Below, piece after piece: positions 9,801 through 20,817 of a stretch of DNA of 64,000 nucleotides. The stretch is from contig CM114274.1 in NCBI GenBank assembly GCA_050084515.1, forward strand, positions 19,716,001 to 19,780,000, written 5' to 3'. Position 1 is the first letter of the stretch. The number at the start of each line of letters is the position of its first letter. The notes beneath the pieces are model-generated. The model did no database searches, had not been told where the DNA came from, and saw only the letters and a program-made list of their open reading frames with translations. The DNA comes from Blasia pusilla (taxonomy: Eukaryota > Marchantiophyta > Marchantiopsida > Blasiales). Made by a program: the position numbers and the translations under genes.

Positions 9801-11391
9801 TCACCACGTGGCTCCTCTAGTAACAGCAGCTGATACCTCAACCTGTTCTGCACTCACCATATAAGAGAGATCATCCTCTCCATAAGAGGTGGAAGCCCCT
9901 GCACCCCAACCTGCTCTATGCTGGATACCAGCCATAGTAGCCAACTTCTGCTCCAACTGCTCAATCCTGGCAGCCATAGTTGACTCTGTCGTAGTGGTAG
10001 GGGTAGCCACCGTAGGCTCTCCAACCACTAGTCCACATCTACCACCCCTACCACCTCTACCACCTCGGCCTCTCGGAGCTACTCCACCACGGCCGCAGCC
10101 TGATCTCAACTCTGGATGAAGATCAAAGCAACGCTCTCAAGGATGACCTGGTCTCCCGCAATGATCACATCGAGTTGGGGCCGACTGAGGCCCATCCTCC
10201 AAAGTTCGTCTTCCATCCTCTTGGGGACAAAACCTCCTAACATGATCACCTCCACATGTCCAACAAAATTGTCCTTGTTGCGGGGCAGCAAATGAAGGCA
10301 ATGATCTCTGCACAGGTGTCCCTCTAGGACCTGATTGAGGTCGTGTGTACCCCCCACGACTCCCACTACTACTCCCACCACCACTACTACGAGACTGTGA
10401 GGTGGATTGCTGAACACAAGAAATAGTAGTTGTATCCCTACTGAATGCGGATGTCACCACTCTCTCCTCCACCATGTTAAGCTCAATCTTCTCAGATAGA
10501 GCAAACACATGGGTCAATGTGGGTGAATCATCACTCATAAGAGTAGCATCACGTACCCTGGGGCGCAACTCTCTGTCCAAGATCCCATACCAAAATTGGA
10601 CTTCTGAAGCCTCAGTCACACCGGGTAACTGAAATCAAGCGTCGCATACGAGTGTGTGCCTCACGAAGACTCTCACGAGTCTTTCGCTCAAATTCTTGAA
10701 GACTCCTCAACTTCTCTGTCTTCACTCCCTGATAGTTCTTCTTCAACCTCTTGAAGAACTGTGCAACCGGGCTGAACGATGGTGGGGCACTAGTACCTCC
10801 ACTAGTACCCCCACTGGTATCTCCATGGGTACCTCCACTGGTATCCCCACTCGGGCTCGTACTCGTACCACTCAACGTCAGGCTGGTTGGCATAGTAGGA
10901 GCACTACTACCAATACCACCATGGGTGATAGACACATAGCATGGAGACCAACATTGTCTCCACGCCTCAATCTCAACAACATGGTCCTTCCTAAACTCAT
11001 GGTAATCATCCATGGGTGGTCGCTCCAAGTGTTGAAACAACCCCTTCCAAGCCAAGAAGGGTGTAAACAACATGGCGTTCCGTAACATCTGCATATCACA
11101 CCACGTATCAAACTCCTACATGAAGTCCTCCAACTCAATGGTGCCCACTGCACCCGAGTATCATTGTGGGCCCTTCATGGCCCCATATATTCCGTCCATG
11201 TCCCAAATCAATGGAGTTGCAACACTCGATAACAACGTAGAAGACTCGGTGTTTGGAACATCCCCGTCCTCCTCTTCATCAACCGTCGGAAGTGGAAAAG
11301 GTAGCCGATACCTCAATCCACTCCGTGTAAAACCACCACTGTCCGCACCACGGTCCCCAACCAGACCACCAGACAGCTCCGTGATGACCAA
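9801..11391 (-). pseudogene. Gag of the gypsy-like element, with zinc knuckles
   Basis: The frames at 11391-11161, 11094-10612, 10619-10137 and 10109-9801 read as one degenerate gag. An N-terminal TRSGLRYR segment is followed by a helical region (FLAWKGLFQHLERP, then an FKRLKKNYQGVKTEKLRSLQEFERKTRES block typical of gag), a Gly/Ser/Thr-rich linker, and two zinc knuckles. The first, CWTCGGDHVRRFC, is one residue shorter than the usual CX2CX4HX4C. The second begins CDHCGRPGHP, meets an in-frame TGA at about 10137 and regains ERC beyond it. An Arg/Gly-rich stretch follows. Gag would package the element RNA. Confidence 0.8.
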
Positions 11392-11429
11392 CGCCGATGC
11401 TGCACCACCACCAAATTACCACCACTAAG

Positions 11430-12884
11430 TAACCAAGTGACGTCAATGTCGCTGTACTATTCTAGCTCTACTAGCTATGGGTGTAGGCAACCTAACTTGT
11501 CATCACCACAAGAAGCCTCCCACGGTCTACTGGTCATCACTCCATCCTCACTACCGGTAGCACACATAAGTAACACTACTCTGGAAATCAGCGTCAACCC
11601 TAACAATGGGCCCGCAAGCAAGAAGCAACGATGGAGGGGATCCAAACACGGGAAGTCCAACGACAATCCTCCAATCGCAAATGGAAATCAAGGTAACACA
11701 ATCCACTAAACGTGGCGCCCCTGAATCCACAGAACCCACCACACAATTCTAACGCAATAGCTACTCCGCCGCGGGTCAATGACGTGCTTGTCGGACTGGC
11801 AACACCTGAAAATATCACCTGCATAAAGAGGCTACACCGTACTATGCGCTAGAGGTCCATCAACCAAAAACCCGAGATGCATAAAGCGCCTAACACATCT
11901 CTGAACAACACCAAATGAGCTACACCAGTGTGTACACTGGCATAGTTAAGAGCTCAGCAGTTAAGCGTCTTCCAGGTAGAATAGCCCAAAGATGGGTGAC
12001 GAGTTATGCAACACTCAAATCACAAATCCTGCAAAAACTGCCTCACGCCCAAGCAAGCAAGCTTGCTTGCTTGCTCCTTACTCCGCCTCTCACGCCCACT
12101 CGCCCTGAGCTACCACGAGTTGCCTCGAAGCCTCGAAACGCCGAGAAATGCTCAAGACATGCCACGCTTCACCATGCTTTGCTATGGAGAGAGGCCCAAC
12201 CAGGGCGCCCCCAACGGGATAGGCGTCTCCAACAACAGACGAATCACCAACCAACCAGCCCCTCCGATCTGTTGTCCACCATAGCCAGACCTTGAGCTAG
12301 TCTGTGAAATTTTGATCAAAAATCACTCCACAAATCCTAGACCAAAATTGAATCTGTTTCAACCAAAATTAAATTGACAACCATAGCTATCTCTCCACAA
12401 AAAATTAGCTACAACCGAGCTAAAAATCAGACAAACTTGCTGTCCATACACCTCCAGAATCGCAAATCCGACAGCGCTTTCGCCCAGATTCATGCACGCA
12501 GAAATCCGTAATGCTCCACACACTCAAGCAGATAGCTTCATATGAGATCACAAGACAAGCAGCAACAAGAACTTCTCACCCAATCTGGAGGAACTTCAAC
12601 AGAGCCTCCGCACTCCAAGCTCTCCACATTAGAAAACCGTCGAACACGAACCATATTCTTCAATCCTTGATAACTTCCAACTCCCTTGACGGAATATGGC
12701 GATCTAAAGCACGTTGGGAAGCTCTCAGCAAGGCTCTTCTTTCCCAACCAACCACGCACCAGATTCCCACCTCCAACATAGGCCACAAGCCACAAACATC
12801 CACGGCTGAGTACACAATCAGCCCTAACAAGATCCTACTCATCCACAATCGAAGCTACCATTGATCTACTCTAGTTCTTTGAGT
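11430..12884 (-). other. 5' leader region of the gypsy-like element
   Basis: This stretch lies between terminal repeat A1 and gag. No conserved domain is seen, and short ORFs on both strands are probably chance. It contains a perfect 22-bp palindrome at 12051-12072 built from AAGC repeats. Directly next to A1 is ttctttgagtg (12877-12887 area), the same string as one arm of the hairpin inside the terminal repeats. I could not identify a convincing tRNA primer-binding site beside A1. Confidence 0.5.
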
Positions 12885-13251
12885 GAAATCCGTGAAAGAC
12901 CTACTATCATAAAACACGTTCAGAATCACATACAATCAAGCCAAACCCACTCCACGATGGGAGAATCCAGGTCGAAGCTTGCGGGAACCACCATAGCCAA
13001 GAGCTCTACTCACTACCAAGGCTAACTCCCAACGAAACAGGCTCAACTCAAAGAACTAACTCTTCTTTGAGTGCACTCCACACTATATCCTCCAACCTAA
13101 GAGTGGGCCCTCCTGGAAAAGTCACCCTCAACTGAGTAACCCCCAACCCTATGTATGAAACCGCATCTCTACCTAGACACTACGGCCCTACATAAGGTAT
13201 AGCCTCTACTAGCACACTATACTCTACGACATAATCCGTATGGTCATGACA
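12885..13251 (-). repeat. Terminal repeat A1 (5' end of the gypsy-like element)
   Basis: This 366-bp copy of 3557-3922 runs from gaaatccgtgaaag to tggtcatgaca. It lacks the 107-bp B segment that flanks A2 on both sides. Its outer end TGTCATG (minus strand) is the element 5' terminus. The adjoining plus-strand sequence aaggctcatttcaatacc continues the host tandem repeat. Confidence 0.85.
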
Positions 13252-13430
13252 AGGCTCATTTCAATACCCAAGTTCAATTGGTTTGAATTGAGGAGTCTAA
13301 ATGCAGGGTATACTCATTTCATTTCTCAAATTTTCCAAGCAAATATATAACGTAATAGCTAAACGTGAATGCACTACCCCCCTCCATGGATTCCCTACGC
13401 AATGTAGGGGAATTCGGAGTGCCATATGGC
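13252..13430. repeat. Third, diverged unit of the 220-bp tandem repeat
   Basis: After the element the sequence continues with ctcatttcaataccc and then cccccctccatggattccct, the same landmarks and order as the units at 3041-3449. This confirms that the element split a tandem array. Confidence 0.65.
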
Positions 13431-15285
13431 ATTTAGGGTTTCCCAATTTTGTCATGGATGGAAGGTCCATTTATGATCTAGTTTGAAGATCTTATTCATG
13501 TAGGTGGCCGTGCCATGGTGAGTTCATCCCAATGGCACAAATTGAAGCACGGGTTTGTGCACAACAAGATGCACTGGGATTGACAAGTGATATCACATGA
13601 TGGTGTCATATGGCCCATGATATGTGCAAACCCATAATTTGAATTTATGTAAACCTTCTAATCAAGCTTCTTGTCTTGGATTGAATCATGGAAACCTACT
13701 CCAAGGCAGATTGGCTGTTGAATTGATCTCATGGTGCGATTTCGTGTAGAAATAGACTTTATTTCGGGTAGAAACTGAGTTCATGTCTTAGTGTGAATTA
13801 TGGTAGGATATGTGCACAACCCCAGGATGTACCAAGTGGAATGTTTGTTAATCATAATCCGACAATCCCTATCGTGCGTTTAGGCGATTGCCATTTTTTG
13901 TCGTACGAGAGGAAACTTGAGAAGTTCATTTACAGCCAATTACACCCTGTGTGGATATCCTAAACCGATTTTGGAAATTCAAGGATACTCCCACACCACG
14001 CGAGGAAGCAAAGATTTTCCACACAAAACAAGGAGAACTTTTTCGGCGATCTGTGAGACAATTAGAAAAATCATGGGCTTAGAAGATTTAAATTACTCGT
14101 TCGCGCACTCCACTCCTTGCTCATGGGTTACCATCCATGTCGTTTGCAGCAATGTCCACTTGGAAGTTCAACATCGTGTTGGAGCAATTCGCCAACATCA
14201 AATGTAGCACATGCGTGCAAATAAAGCATTCAGACCTAAAAGTTTAATTCATACAAAAGACGATCACACTGTGCGGGAGCCATAAACGCACAAGAATTTG
14301 GACCTCTACTCCCTAGACCACTTTCAAAAAGTATGTCTATGGGTTCCAACTCACTTAATTCTGATACATCTTGCTTGGGTGAATGCCCCGCGCCCTCTAG
14401 AGACTTCTAGAAATCCCAAAAACTTATGCTCACAACCCATCAAACATGTTCACGCCTCAAACTCGAAGTGCACGACTTTGACGACTAAATCGCCATGGAA
14501 TCGATTTTCATGCCTAAGTGCCTAAACCCTATATGGGAATCCCCCCAGCCCTCTAGAGATGCATGTTCCAGAGGTTGCCTTCTGGCTGCACAAATCGCCT
14601 CCCAATCGGTTGCTCTCACGTTGTAAAATCGCCTGCAAATTCTATGCAAATTCCATCCAGTGCTGATTCTTAAATTGCCATGGATTCTTGCAACGCACGA
14701 GCCAAATAAACCACAAACGCGACGACAAACGAATAACATTGGCGATTTTTCGTCTCAACGTTTTTTCCATTGCGCGAGCGAAACAACAAGAAAACTTGTG
14801 GAAACCTAGGGGCCGCAAACTAAACGCAAAGAACAATTTCAACAACCAGAAGCAATCCCAGAAACATCGACGAAGGGGAAACCTAGGGGCCGCGAACACC
14901 ACGAACACGAGAAAAAAGAAATCGAACTTGATCGCCGAGCGATTCATTGGCGTGAATGGCACGTGGAGGCGGATGGGTCCCGTGCTAGCACCATGACATG
15001 ATGAGATGGTGGCATGTATGCCATCAACTCATGGGCTTGCATTATCCCATGCATATATTTATACTACATTACCTTGGGCATGTATTACTATGCCCATGTA
15101 CATGGTAATCATGGCCTAATCATGCAACTCCATGCATATGCCAGGATCCCACCGCGCCGCTACCGTCGGCCATATCGGAGGGAGGAGACGGGAGGGCACG
15201 GCGGAGCTCTACGAGATGGCGGCAGGGATGGGAAGGAGATTGATGATGGGATGGAGGATGGAGGGGGGTCGTGTGTTATATCAAA
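13431..15285. other. No recognisable gene
   Basis: I see no coding signal with family resemblance. Notable details are a repeated gaaacctaggggccgc at about 14799 and 14878, a repeated ccctctagaga block at about 14393 and 14551, and a purine-rich GC-rich stretch at 15170-15275 just ahead of the non-LTR element. Confidence 0.5.
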
Positions 15286-15832
15286 ACGGAGATATCGACT
15301 TCTCTACATTTTGATCTGTAGCGTCAATCTTCTAGTGAAGTATTTTTCATTTTATTTTGTTTTGTAGATTTTTTGTTGTTTTAGGGTTTCTCATGTAGGT
15401 ATTAGGGTCCTCTTTGTTGTCTCGTTTTGATGTAATGCTTTGAATGTTTCCAAGACAACTCATGTTGTTATTCCACACCACCCCTTCTTTTTTCTCTATG
15501 TCCTTATTCTGTAGCCACACATGTTCCTTGTTCACGTTTGACCCAAGTTTTTCTCCCTTATCCCACTCTATTCCCATCTATTTTTTCCATCTATTTTTTT
15601 TCCATATCACTAGTACCTCCATACTATCTATACATTATTTTGGGAAGAGGTTGGGCCATATGTCATAGGTGAAGATGATAGATGAGAGTTCATACTAGGG
15701 AGAGCATTTCGGTGGATGGGAAGAGAGTCGATTACCATTAGGGCTAGTTCGAATGGGGGTTGTGGGGCGGATTTTGGTGGGGTTTGTCTCTCGAGTTTGA
15801 TGGAGGGGGTCATGTTCTCTTCTTGGTGAGGG

Positions 15833-16756
15833 GTGTCCATGCCTCGACCCGCATCGGCCCCTTGCGTAGGGGCTCGTGGGTCGTCTAGCCGGGATACGAA
15901 ATGCCCTTTTTGTCTCGAATTCTTCACTCATTCAGGAATTCAGAACCATTTAGCGGCTAAACATCCTGACTTTGATAGATTCGGATGGGTGTTTCCTCCA
16001 ATCGATCATGGATGCTCACCGGTGCTTCATGCATCATCGCCCCCTCCCGAGGCATGGGAGTGGTTGAGGTCCCACCTTGGGAGCATCACAGGTCTCTTTG
16101 AGACCCGTTTTCCCTGCCCAAGGTTGTTTCATAGGATCCCCCATGCTATTCGGGATGAGCTTTGCAAGTCTTTCCTCCTTCCCTTATCTAGGATCGCACT
16201 TGATCCTATGGATGAGCACTCGTGGTATCTACTACTTCTCCTTCTACGATGGTGTCTTCGCTTTACCCGAGGAGGGAAGGCTGGCCATAGAGAGGTTGTG
16301 GCCCGATTGCGGCACTTCCGAGGAGGTGATTGGGAGTCTCTGCAGAGCGAGTTCGTGGCATATGCCAGAGGTAGCACTCCACGTGGTTTCCCAGCAGACG
16401 TTCTTGTAGCTGCCAGATTGCGACGATGTGGGAGACTTGGGCGAGCCGGGGAGTACTTGTGAGCGGCTCGTGCGCTCCGCCCTATGGATATGGCTCCTCC
16501 TTCCACTGCTACCATCGACGCCCTCCGAAGGCTACACCCTCGTCCAGTGGTTGACATCCCAACATTTGTACGTGACTTCCATCCTAACACGACCTTATGC
16601 CTAGACCCGTCCCTCTTTGCACAGGCACTCGGGCGTTCCCCTAGGATAGCAGCTGAAGGGTTGTCCGGGATGATGTACAAACACCTTCGTGATTCTTTCC
16701 CTCCGAGGACTCTACTAGCGGCTTTTCCGAGTTGCTTCAGGTTGCCTCTCACCTAG
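15833..16756 (+). pseudogene. LINE N-terminal region with C2H2 zinc finger
   Basis: From 15833 the frame reads a C2H2 finger CPFCLEFFTHSGIQNHLAAKH (CX2C, then HX4H) at about 15902-15964, probably a nucleic-acid-binding element as in R2-like proteins. A long region rich in Arg and Leu follows, to a TGA at 16460. After a frame gap, 16484-16756 reads FVRDFHPNTTLCLDP and AEGLSGMMYKHLRDSF, the segment that normally precedes RT block 1 in this class. The starting ATG is the first in frame and is only a guess. Confidence 0.7.
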
Positions 16757-17736
16757 CTCAGGGGAGAGTGCCAACAGTAGTAGCCCAGGTATTGGGAGCG
16801 GGGCGACTTTTGGCGTTATCGAAGGAGGGTGGAGGGATCCGTCTGATTGCCATAGGGGAGGTGCTCTTGCGGTTGGTGAGTTGCACTATTGCTTTGCAGT
16901 TCCGTGAGGCTTTCCAGTCATATCTGAGTCCGCACCAGTTCGGAGTTGCCACGCCAGCCGATTGTGAGGCTATAGCCTTAGGTTTGAGGGCTTGTTTAGA
17001 TATACATCCCGAGTGGGTGGTTCTCCAAGTTGATGTGGAGAACGCCTTTAACTCAGTGTCTCGGGCAGCTATCTTCACAGAGTTGAGAGACGTAGGGGGT
17101 CCCATAGCGATCCTGATTCCCTTCGTGCATGCTTTTTATGGGGCCCCCTCGGCTCTCTATTTTCACCACAGTAGGTTCGAGGAGGAGGCCACGGTCTTGG
17201 AGTCTACTATCGGGACGCGTGAGGGTGATCCCTTGGGTGGTGCATTGTTTGCTTTGGCTCATTATCGAGCGGTTCTTTCTACGGTGGAGGCTTTCCCGGG
17301 TTGCATTTTCCCTTTGTTGGCAGATGATACTCACATTGTCGGCCCTGGAGACTTGGTTGTTCCTACATTTCAGCACTTTTTAGCACAATTGGCACACGTC
17401 AGCCTCGCGGTGAAGGTGGGAAAGTGCAAGGCTTGGTCTTCATTAGGCTTGTCAGCGGATATTCATTTACCCGACGGGTTTTTGACACCTGCTGGAGGGC
17501 TTCACGTCTTGGGAGTCCCACTCGGGAGCCAGGACTTTGTATCGAGTTTTGTGGCGGCGGCTCTTACCGAGGATCTTCTTCATGTCGACGATCTCACGAG
17601 GATTGGTGACCCTCAAGTAGCTTATGGAATCCTCTCGTCATGTTTTGCTCGTAGACGTGGTTATCTGTGTAGAACCGTGTGGGCGACTAGCCATAATTCT
17701 TCCTTGTATAGATCCTTTGATAGAAAGATTATGTAG
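16732..17736 (+). pseudogene. LINE reverse transcriptase
   Basis: The 334-residue frame has RT signatures in order: LLALSKEGGGIRLIAIGEVL, VVLQVDVENAFNSVSR (first catalytic Asp), TREGDPLGGALFALA, and FPLLADDTHIVG with the ADD catalytic pair at 17320-17328. These are followed by a GGLHVLGVPLGS block as in the RT thumb of LINEs. It would copy element RNA at the nicked target. Reading stops at a TAG at 17734-17736, then resumes in the frame that starts at 17853. Confidence 0.88.
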
Positions 17737-17852
17737 GCGTTGGGGATCTTCTAGGACTTGGCTCATTAGAGTGCCCGGCGGGGGAGTTAGCTCATAGATA
17801 GGCTTCTTGGCCGATTGCCTTTGGTGGAGTAGGTCTCATAGCGACTAAGTTA

Positions 17853-18971
17853 GTGGCGTCTTTAGCCTTTTTAGGGAGTTGGGCCATTGTAGCACCCCTC
17901 CTTTGCTCCCGATTTTTGGTTAGGGATAGACCGCTACTTTTACAGTACGTTTCCCAGGTTGAGGATGGTCTTTTCCCACTTCAGTCTTCACTCACAGCTT
18001 GTAGAGACTCCCTTCTTATTGAGGCTAGAGCAATTCTTCCCGCTTTCTCTTCCCTAGTTACCTCCGGACAGTCTGGGCTCCAATCTTCTTTGATGGAAGC
18101 CCACTTTGATGCATTGTTTAGAGCTACTATGTCGGACGAGAATATCCCCATGGAGGTTCGGGCCCGTATTCGCTCTTGCTTCGGAAAGGGGGCAGGCTCA
18201 TGGGTGGGGGCTCGTCCCCTCATCCCAACTTTCCGCATCGCACCACTTACCTACACTACAACGATGAGGTTTCGACTGGCCTGCCCCAACCAACGGTGGT
18301 TGGTTCGACACATTCTTGAGTGTCGCGAGTCCGATCCACTTGGTGTGCATTTGGCACGGTGTCCAGTTGGGGGTGAGAGGATAGCCACTTACGATGCAGT
18401 GCGGGATTTTATGTTCTCTATTGCTCGGGAGAGTGGATTCCATATACAAAGAGAGAGGCACTACCCCATGCGGGATTCCCTTATCCGTGCTGATCTCTAC
18501 ATGACGAGGGAGTCTAAGGTGGTGGTAGCGGATGTGGTAGTGACGAATCATACGCGGGAGGCGGTGCGAGCCTAAGTGGTAGCACAAGGGAGATTGCTAC
18601 AAGAAGCGGCAGCGGCGGCGGCGGTCAAGAAGACCCACATTTATAGTCGACTTCATGACGGGCATCGATTTATCCCCCTAGCCATTGAGATATACAAGGC
18701 GATGGGGAAGAGGTTTGACTCGTTCCTTACGGATTGCGCCCATCATCTCCAGTCGAGAAATGGATTGTCCTTAGCTATTGCGATACTTTATTGTAGGCAA
18801 CGGGTCTCCATAGCTTTGCAAGGCGCCCAGGAAATTGGGCTTCTGCGGCGGGCTCAGGCGGTTGGAGATGCCAATGCTAGAGGGGCACTTAGTAGTTATC
18901 ATAGTTCTCTAAGTGTTGCTGATATTATCTATGCTGTTAGTGATTTTGATTTTAGTGATTTTGGTCGTTAG
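17853..18971 (+). pseudogene. LINE C-terminal Cys/His cluster and restriction-like endonuclease
   Basis: The first frame (17853-18575) holds a Cys/His cluster with the order C...C...H...C (LACPNQ, LECRES, GVHLARC at about 18275-18363). A patch follows, IRADLYM then VVVADVVVTN (about 18483-18548), that resembles the PD-(D/E)xK core of restriction-like endonucleases. After a stop at 18573 the second frame (18576-18971) supplies a Lys-containing segment, VKKTHIYSR, and FIPLAIEIYKAMGKRF, which often follow that core in algal and animal elements. The endonuclease would nick the genomic target. The family call is by pattern and less certain than the RT. Confidence 0.6.
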
Positions 18972-19080
18972 CGGGGAAGGCCCCCTTCTTTCTCCTCCGG
19001 GCCAGTTCCGACCTCTTGAGGTCTATTTTTTGGGTCTCCATGCACTTCTTTTGTATCGTGATGGGTTTCCCATCCTTTTT

Positions 19081-20445
19081 CTACATAAATATTTTATTTC
19101 TCTTCTTTCATATCGGTAAGAGCTATCCGAGGTTATTTTGGTGGCCACGATGCGGATTGCGGGTCTCGTCGCCACTAGCCCGGGTAGGAGAGGGCGATAG
19201 TGGTTCGTGTTCAACATTTAATGCCAGGGCTGTGTTTCCTATCCCTTGGCCTGCTATCATGGCTCTTAGGGTGTGTTAGGGGTCAATCTCCCATGCCATC
19301 TTTCAGCCCCAGCACTGTATCCATCATACCGGGTATGACCGATCTCTAGTGAAATTCTAGGGTACGACGAACCGTGGAATGGAGACCTCGTAGGCACCCC
19401 TGCCCTGCTTGTTCAGATTCATCTACACTTTTAGTGTCCTGATTTGCACCACGATTCCTTTCGGTTGAGGACGCATCATCAACCCAAGGTCCCATCCCCA
19501 ACAAGTGACATGAGAAATTGCTTGCGTGTGTGATATCCAAAATACCCTAAAATGGAGACACGGTACTACACATTCCCTCCCGCGAGTCCTTGAAAGACGC
19601 ATACACTTCCCATTCCTCTACACGGATAGGTTGGGCAACTCACAAGCTTTACTTTCGACAGGTTTCATCCCTACCTTCCGAAGACTAAAGTTGTGTTCGG
19701 AAGGAGAGCAGGGAATGTGAACGAGTCATATTTACCCAATATGTATCTCAGCCGTGGACATGCATACTGTCTCAAAGTTGGATTGCCTATCAACACCTGG
19801 TCCGGTTGTATCTCTTCAATACCCGTAGTTGCCCAAAACTTCAGAAACAAATAAGCTCTTAGGAACTGCAAAAATCCTTTTGCAGAAGCGCATCTAATCT
19901 TCTCTGAGTCTCGTTGCGAGGATCGCCTAGACTTTCCATCCAAATTGGACTGATCCGAAACCTCTGAGAATATCCTCTCCTCCGCTTCTAAACACTGGGC
20001 TCAAAACGTGGACCCAATCCTCCATTCCTGTTACTCTAGATATTCGGCTGATACAATCTGTATCGCTCACGATAAAGATTCCGTACGCTTCTAAAACTTC
20101 TGCCTCCAAAGAAGTTCCTTGCTGTGGGAGACAATAATCTTCGACCCGATTCATGCAAGTTTCGTGCCCTGGATGGATCTCACAGCATAGTCATGAAAGC
20201 GACGTTAGCTTTTGGGTCTGAGCCCTGTTACACCAAATGATCTACTTTCCTGTGCTGCTGGACTCGTCCTAGTGTGGATCCTGACAGTAAGGCAAAGAGA
20301 GCGGAAGCGGATCCGTTCCTCTTAGGCCAAGTTCCTTCCATGAGGGGGAGTCTCTTGAGCGCATAGAACCTTTGAGGCTAACCTCAAAGTAGCAACTTCC
20401 AGCTGTTCCTACAACCATATTCATCGCTCACGAGGAGGATGCTTC
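19081..20445. other. No recognisable gene
   Basis: This region lies between the LINE 3' end and COX19. Short ORFs on both strands show no family signatures. The right side may hold the 3' UTR of COX19, which is transcribed leftward. Confidence 0.5.
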
Positions 20446-20817
20446 TTATTTGGAGGCTTCAGGCGGCTTCTTTGGAAGACCGGACACAAAACCATCTCGA
20501 AGCTTTTCACGGGAGTGATCGGCAGCCACAGATGCTCTCAACACTTCAGCTTCGACTTCTCCACCCTTCCCCTCCTTAAACCCTAGCTCCTTCAAATCCT
20601 GCTTGGCCATCAAATTCCTCTCCATACGACATTCCAGATACACCTTCGACAACTGCCTACATTTCTCAGAATCGTACTGGTTCTCTCTGAGACATCTCAT
20701 GTAAACCTTCATCGCCTCATCACACTCGTGCAGATGATCTAGAGGGAATACTCCTTTCTCTGGAGGAATCGGCTGGAGACTCCGATTTCCTCCAAACGCT
20801 CCTCCGATGCTGCCCAT
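20446..20817 (-). CDS. COX19: Cytochrome c oxidase assembly protein COX19
   Basis: COX19 is a small copper-linked chaperone of the mitochondrial intermembrane space needed to assemble cytochrome c oxidase. The 123-residue frame starts MGSIGGAFGGNRSLQPIPPE, followed by KGVFPLDHLHEC, very close to plant COX19 N-termini. Twin CX9C motifs follow: CDEAMKVYMRC and CRQLSKVYLEC, which form the two disulfides of the coiled-coil-helix fold, and then RNLMAKQDLKELGF. I chose the Met at 20817 because homology begins there; the ORF stays open for 23 more codons upstream to 20886 without similarity. The C-terminal 40 residues are longer than the core and poorly conserved. Single exon and intact. It is divergently oriented to SPAG17, with 1.8 kb between the start codons. 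Confidence 0.95.
   Translation of the reverse strand: MGSIGGAFGGNRSLQPIPPEKGVFPLDHLHECDEAMKVYMRCLRENQYDSEKCRQLSKVYLECRMERNLMAKQDLKELGFKEGKGGEVEAEVLRASVAADHSREKLRDGFVSGLPKKPPEASK

Larger units (their letters stand above)
3450..13251 (-). mobile_element. Ty3/gypsy-like retrotransposon with DNA methyltransferase and PHD finger (degenerate)
   Basis: The element is 9.8 kb and is read on the minus strand. The order from its 5' end is: terminal repeat A1 (13251-12885), leader, gag with zinc knuckles (about 11391-9801), protease (9636-9180), C5-cytosine methyltransferase (about 9120-7440), reverse transcriptase and RNase H (7321-5918), integrase with a C-terminal PHD finger (5908-4205), then repeats B1, A2 and B2. 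The RT-RH-IN order is that of Ty3/gypsy (Metaviridae) elements. The ends read TGTC...GACA on the plus strand. The flanks show AAGG on both sides (3445-3448 and 13251-13255 region), and joining them recreates the neighbouring tandem-repeat unit, so both ends are well placed. Every coding domain carries stops or frameshifts, so this copy is dead. The methyltransferase between protease and RT is highly unusual for the class. Confidence 0.9.
15290..19080 (+). mobile_element. Non-LTR retrotransposon with C2H2 finger, RT and restriction-like endonuclease
   Basis: A single broken ORF runs from an N-terminal C2H2 zinc finger through a reverse transcriptase to a Cys/His cluster and an endonuclease-like C-terminus. 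That is the order seen in R2/NeSL-type LINEs that use a restriction-like endonuclease. No LTRs and no apurinic-type endonuclease were found. The ends are approximate: coding begins near 15833 and the 3' UTR runs to about 19080. A shorter copy of its 3' end lies at 35114-35290, which marks this as a repeated family. Stops at 16460 and 17736 and frame changes near 16740, 17800 and 18573 show that it is inactive. Confidence 0.8.

Noticed and set aside
3450-13251. DIRS/Ngaro element with tyrosine recombinase, suggested by the split repeats
   Set aside because: No tyrosine recombinase motif is seen, while HHCC and DDE integrase motifs are clear. The class is gypsy-like despite the repeat layout.
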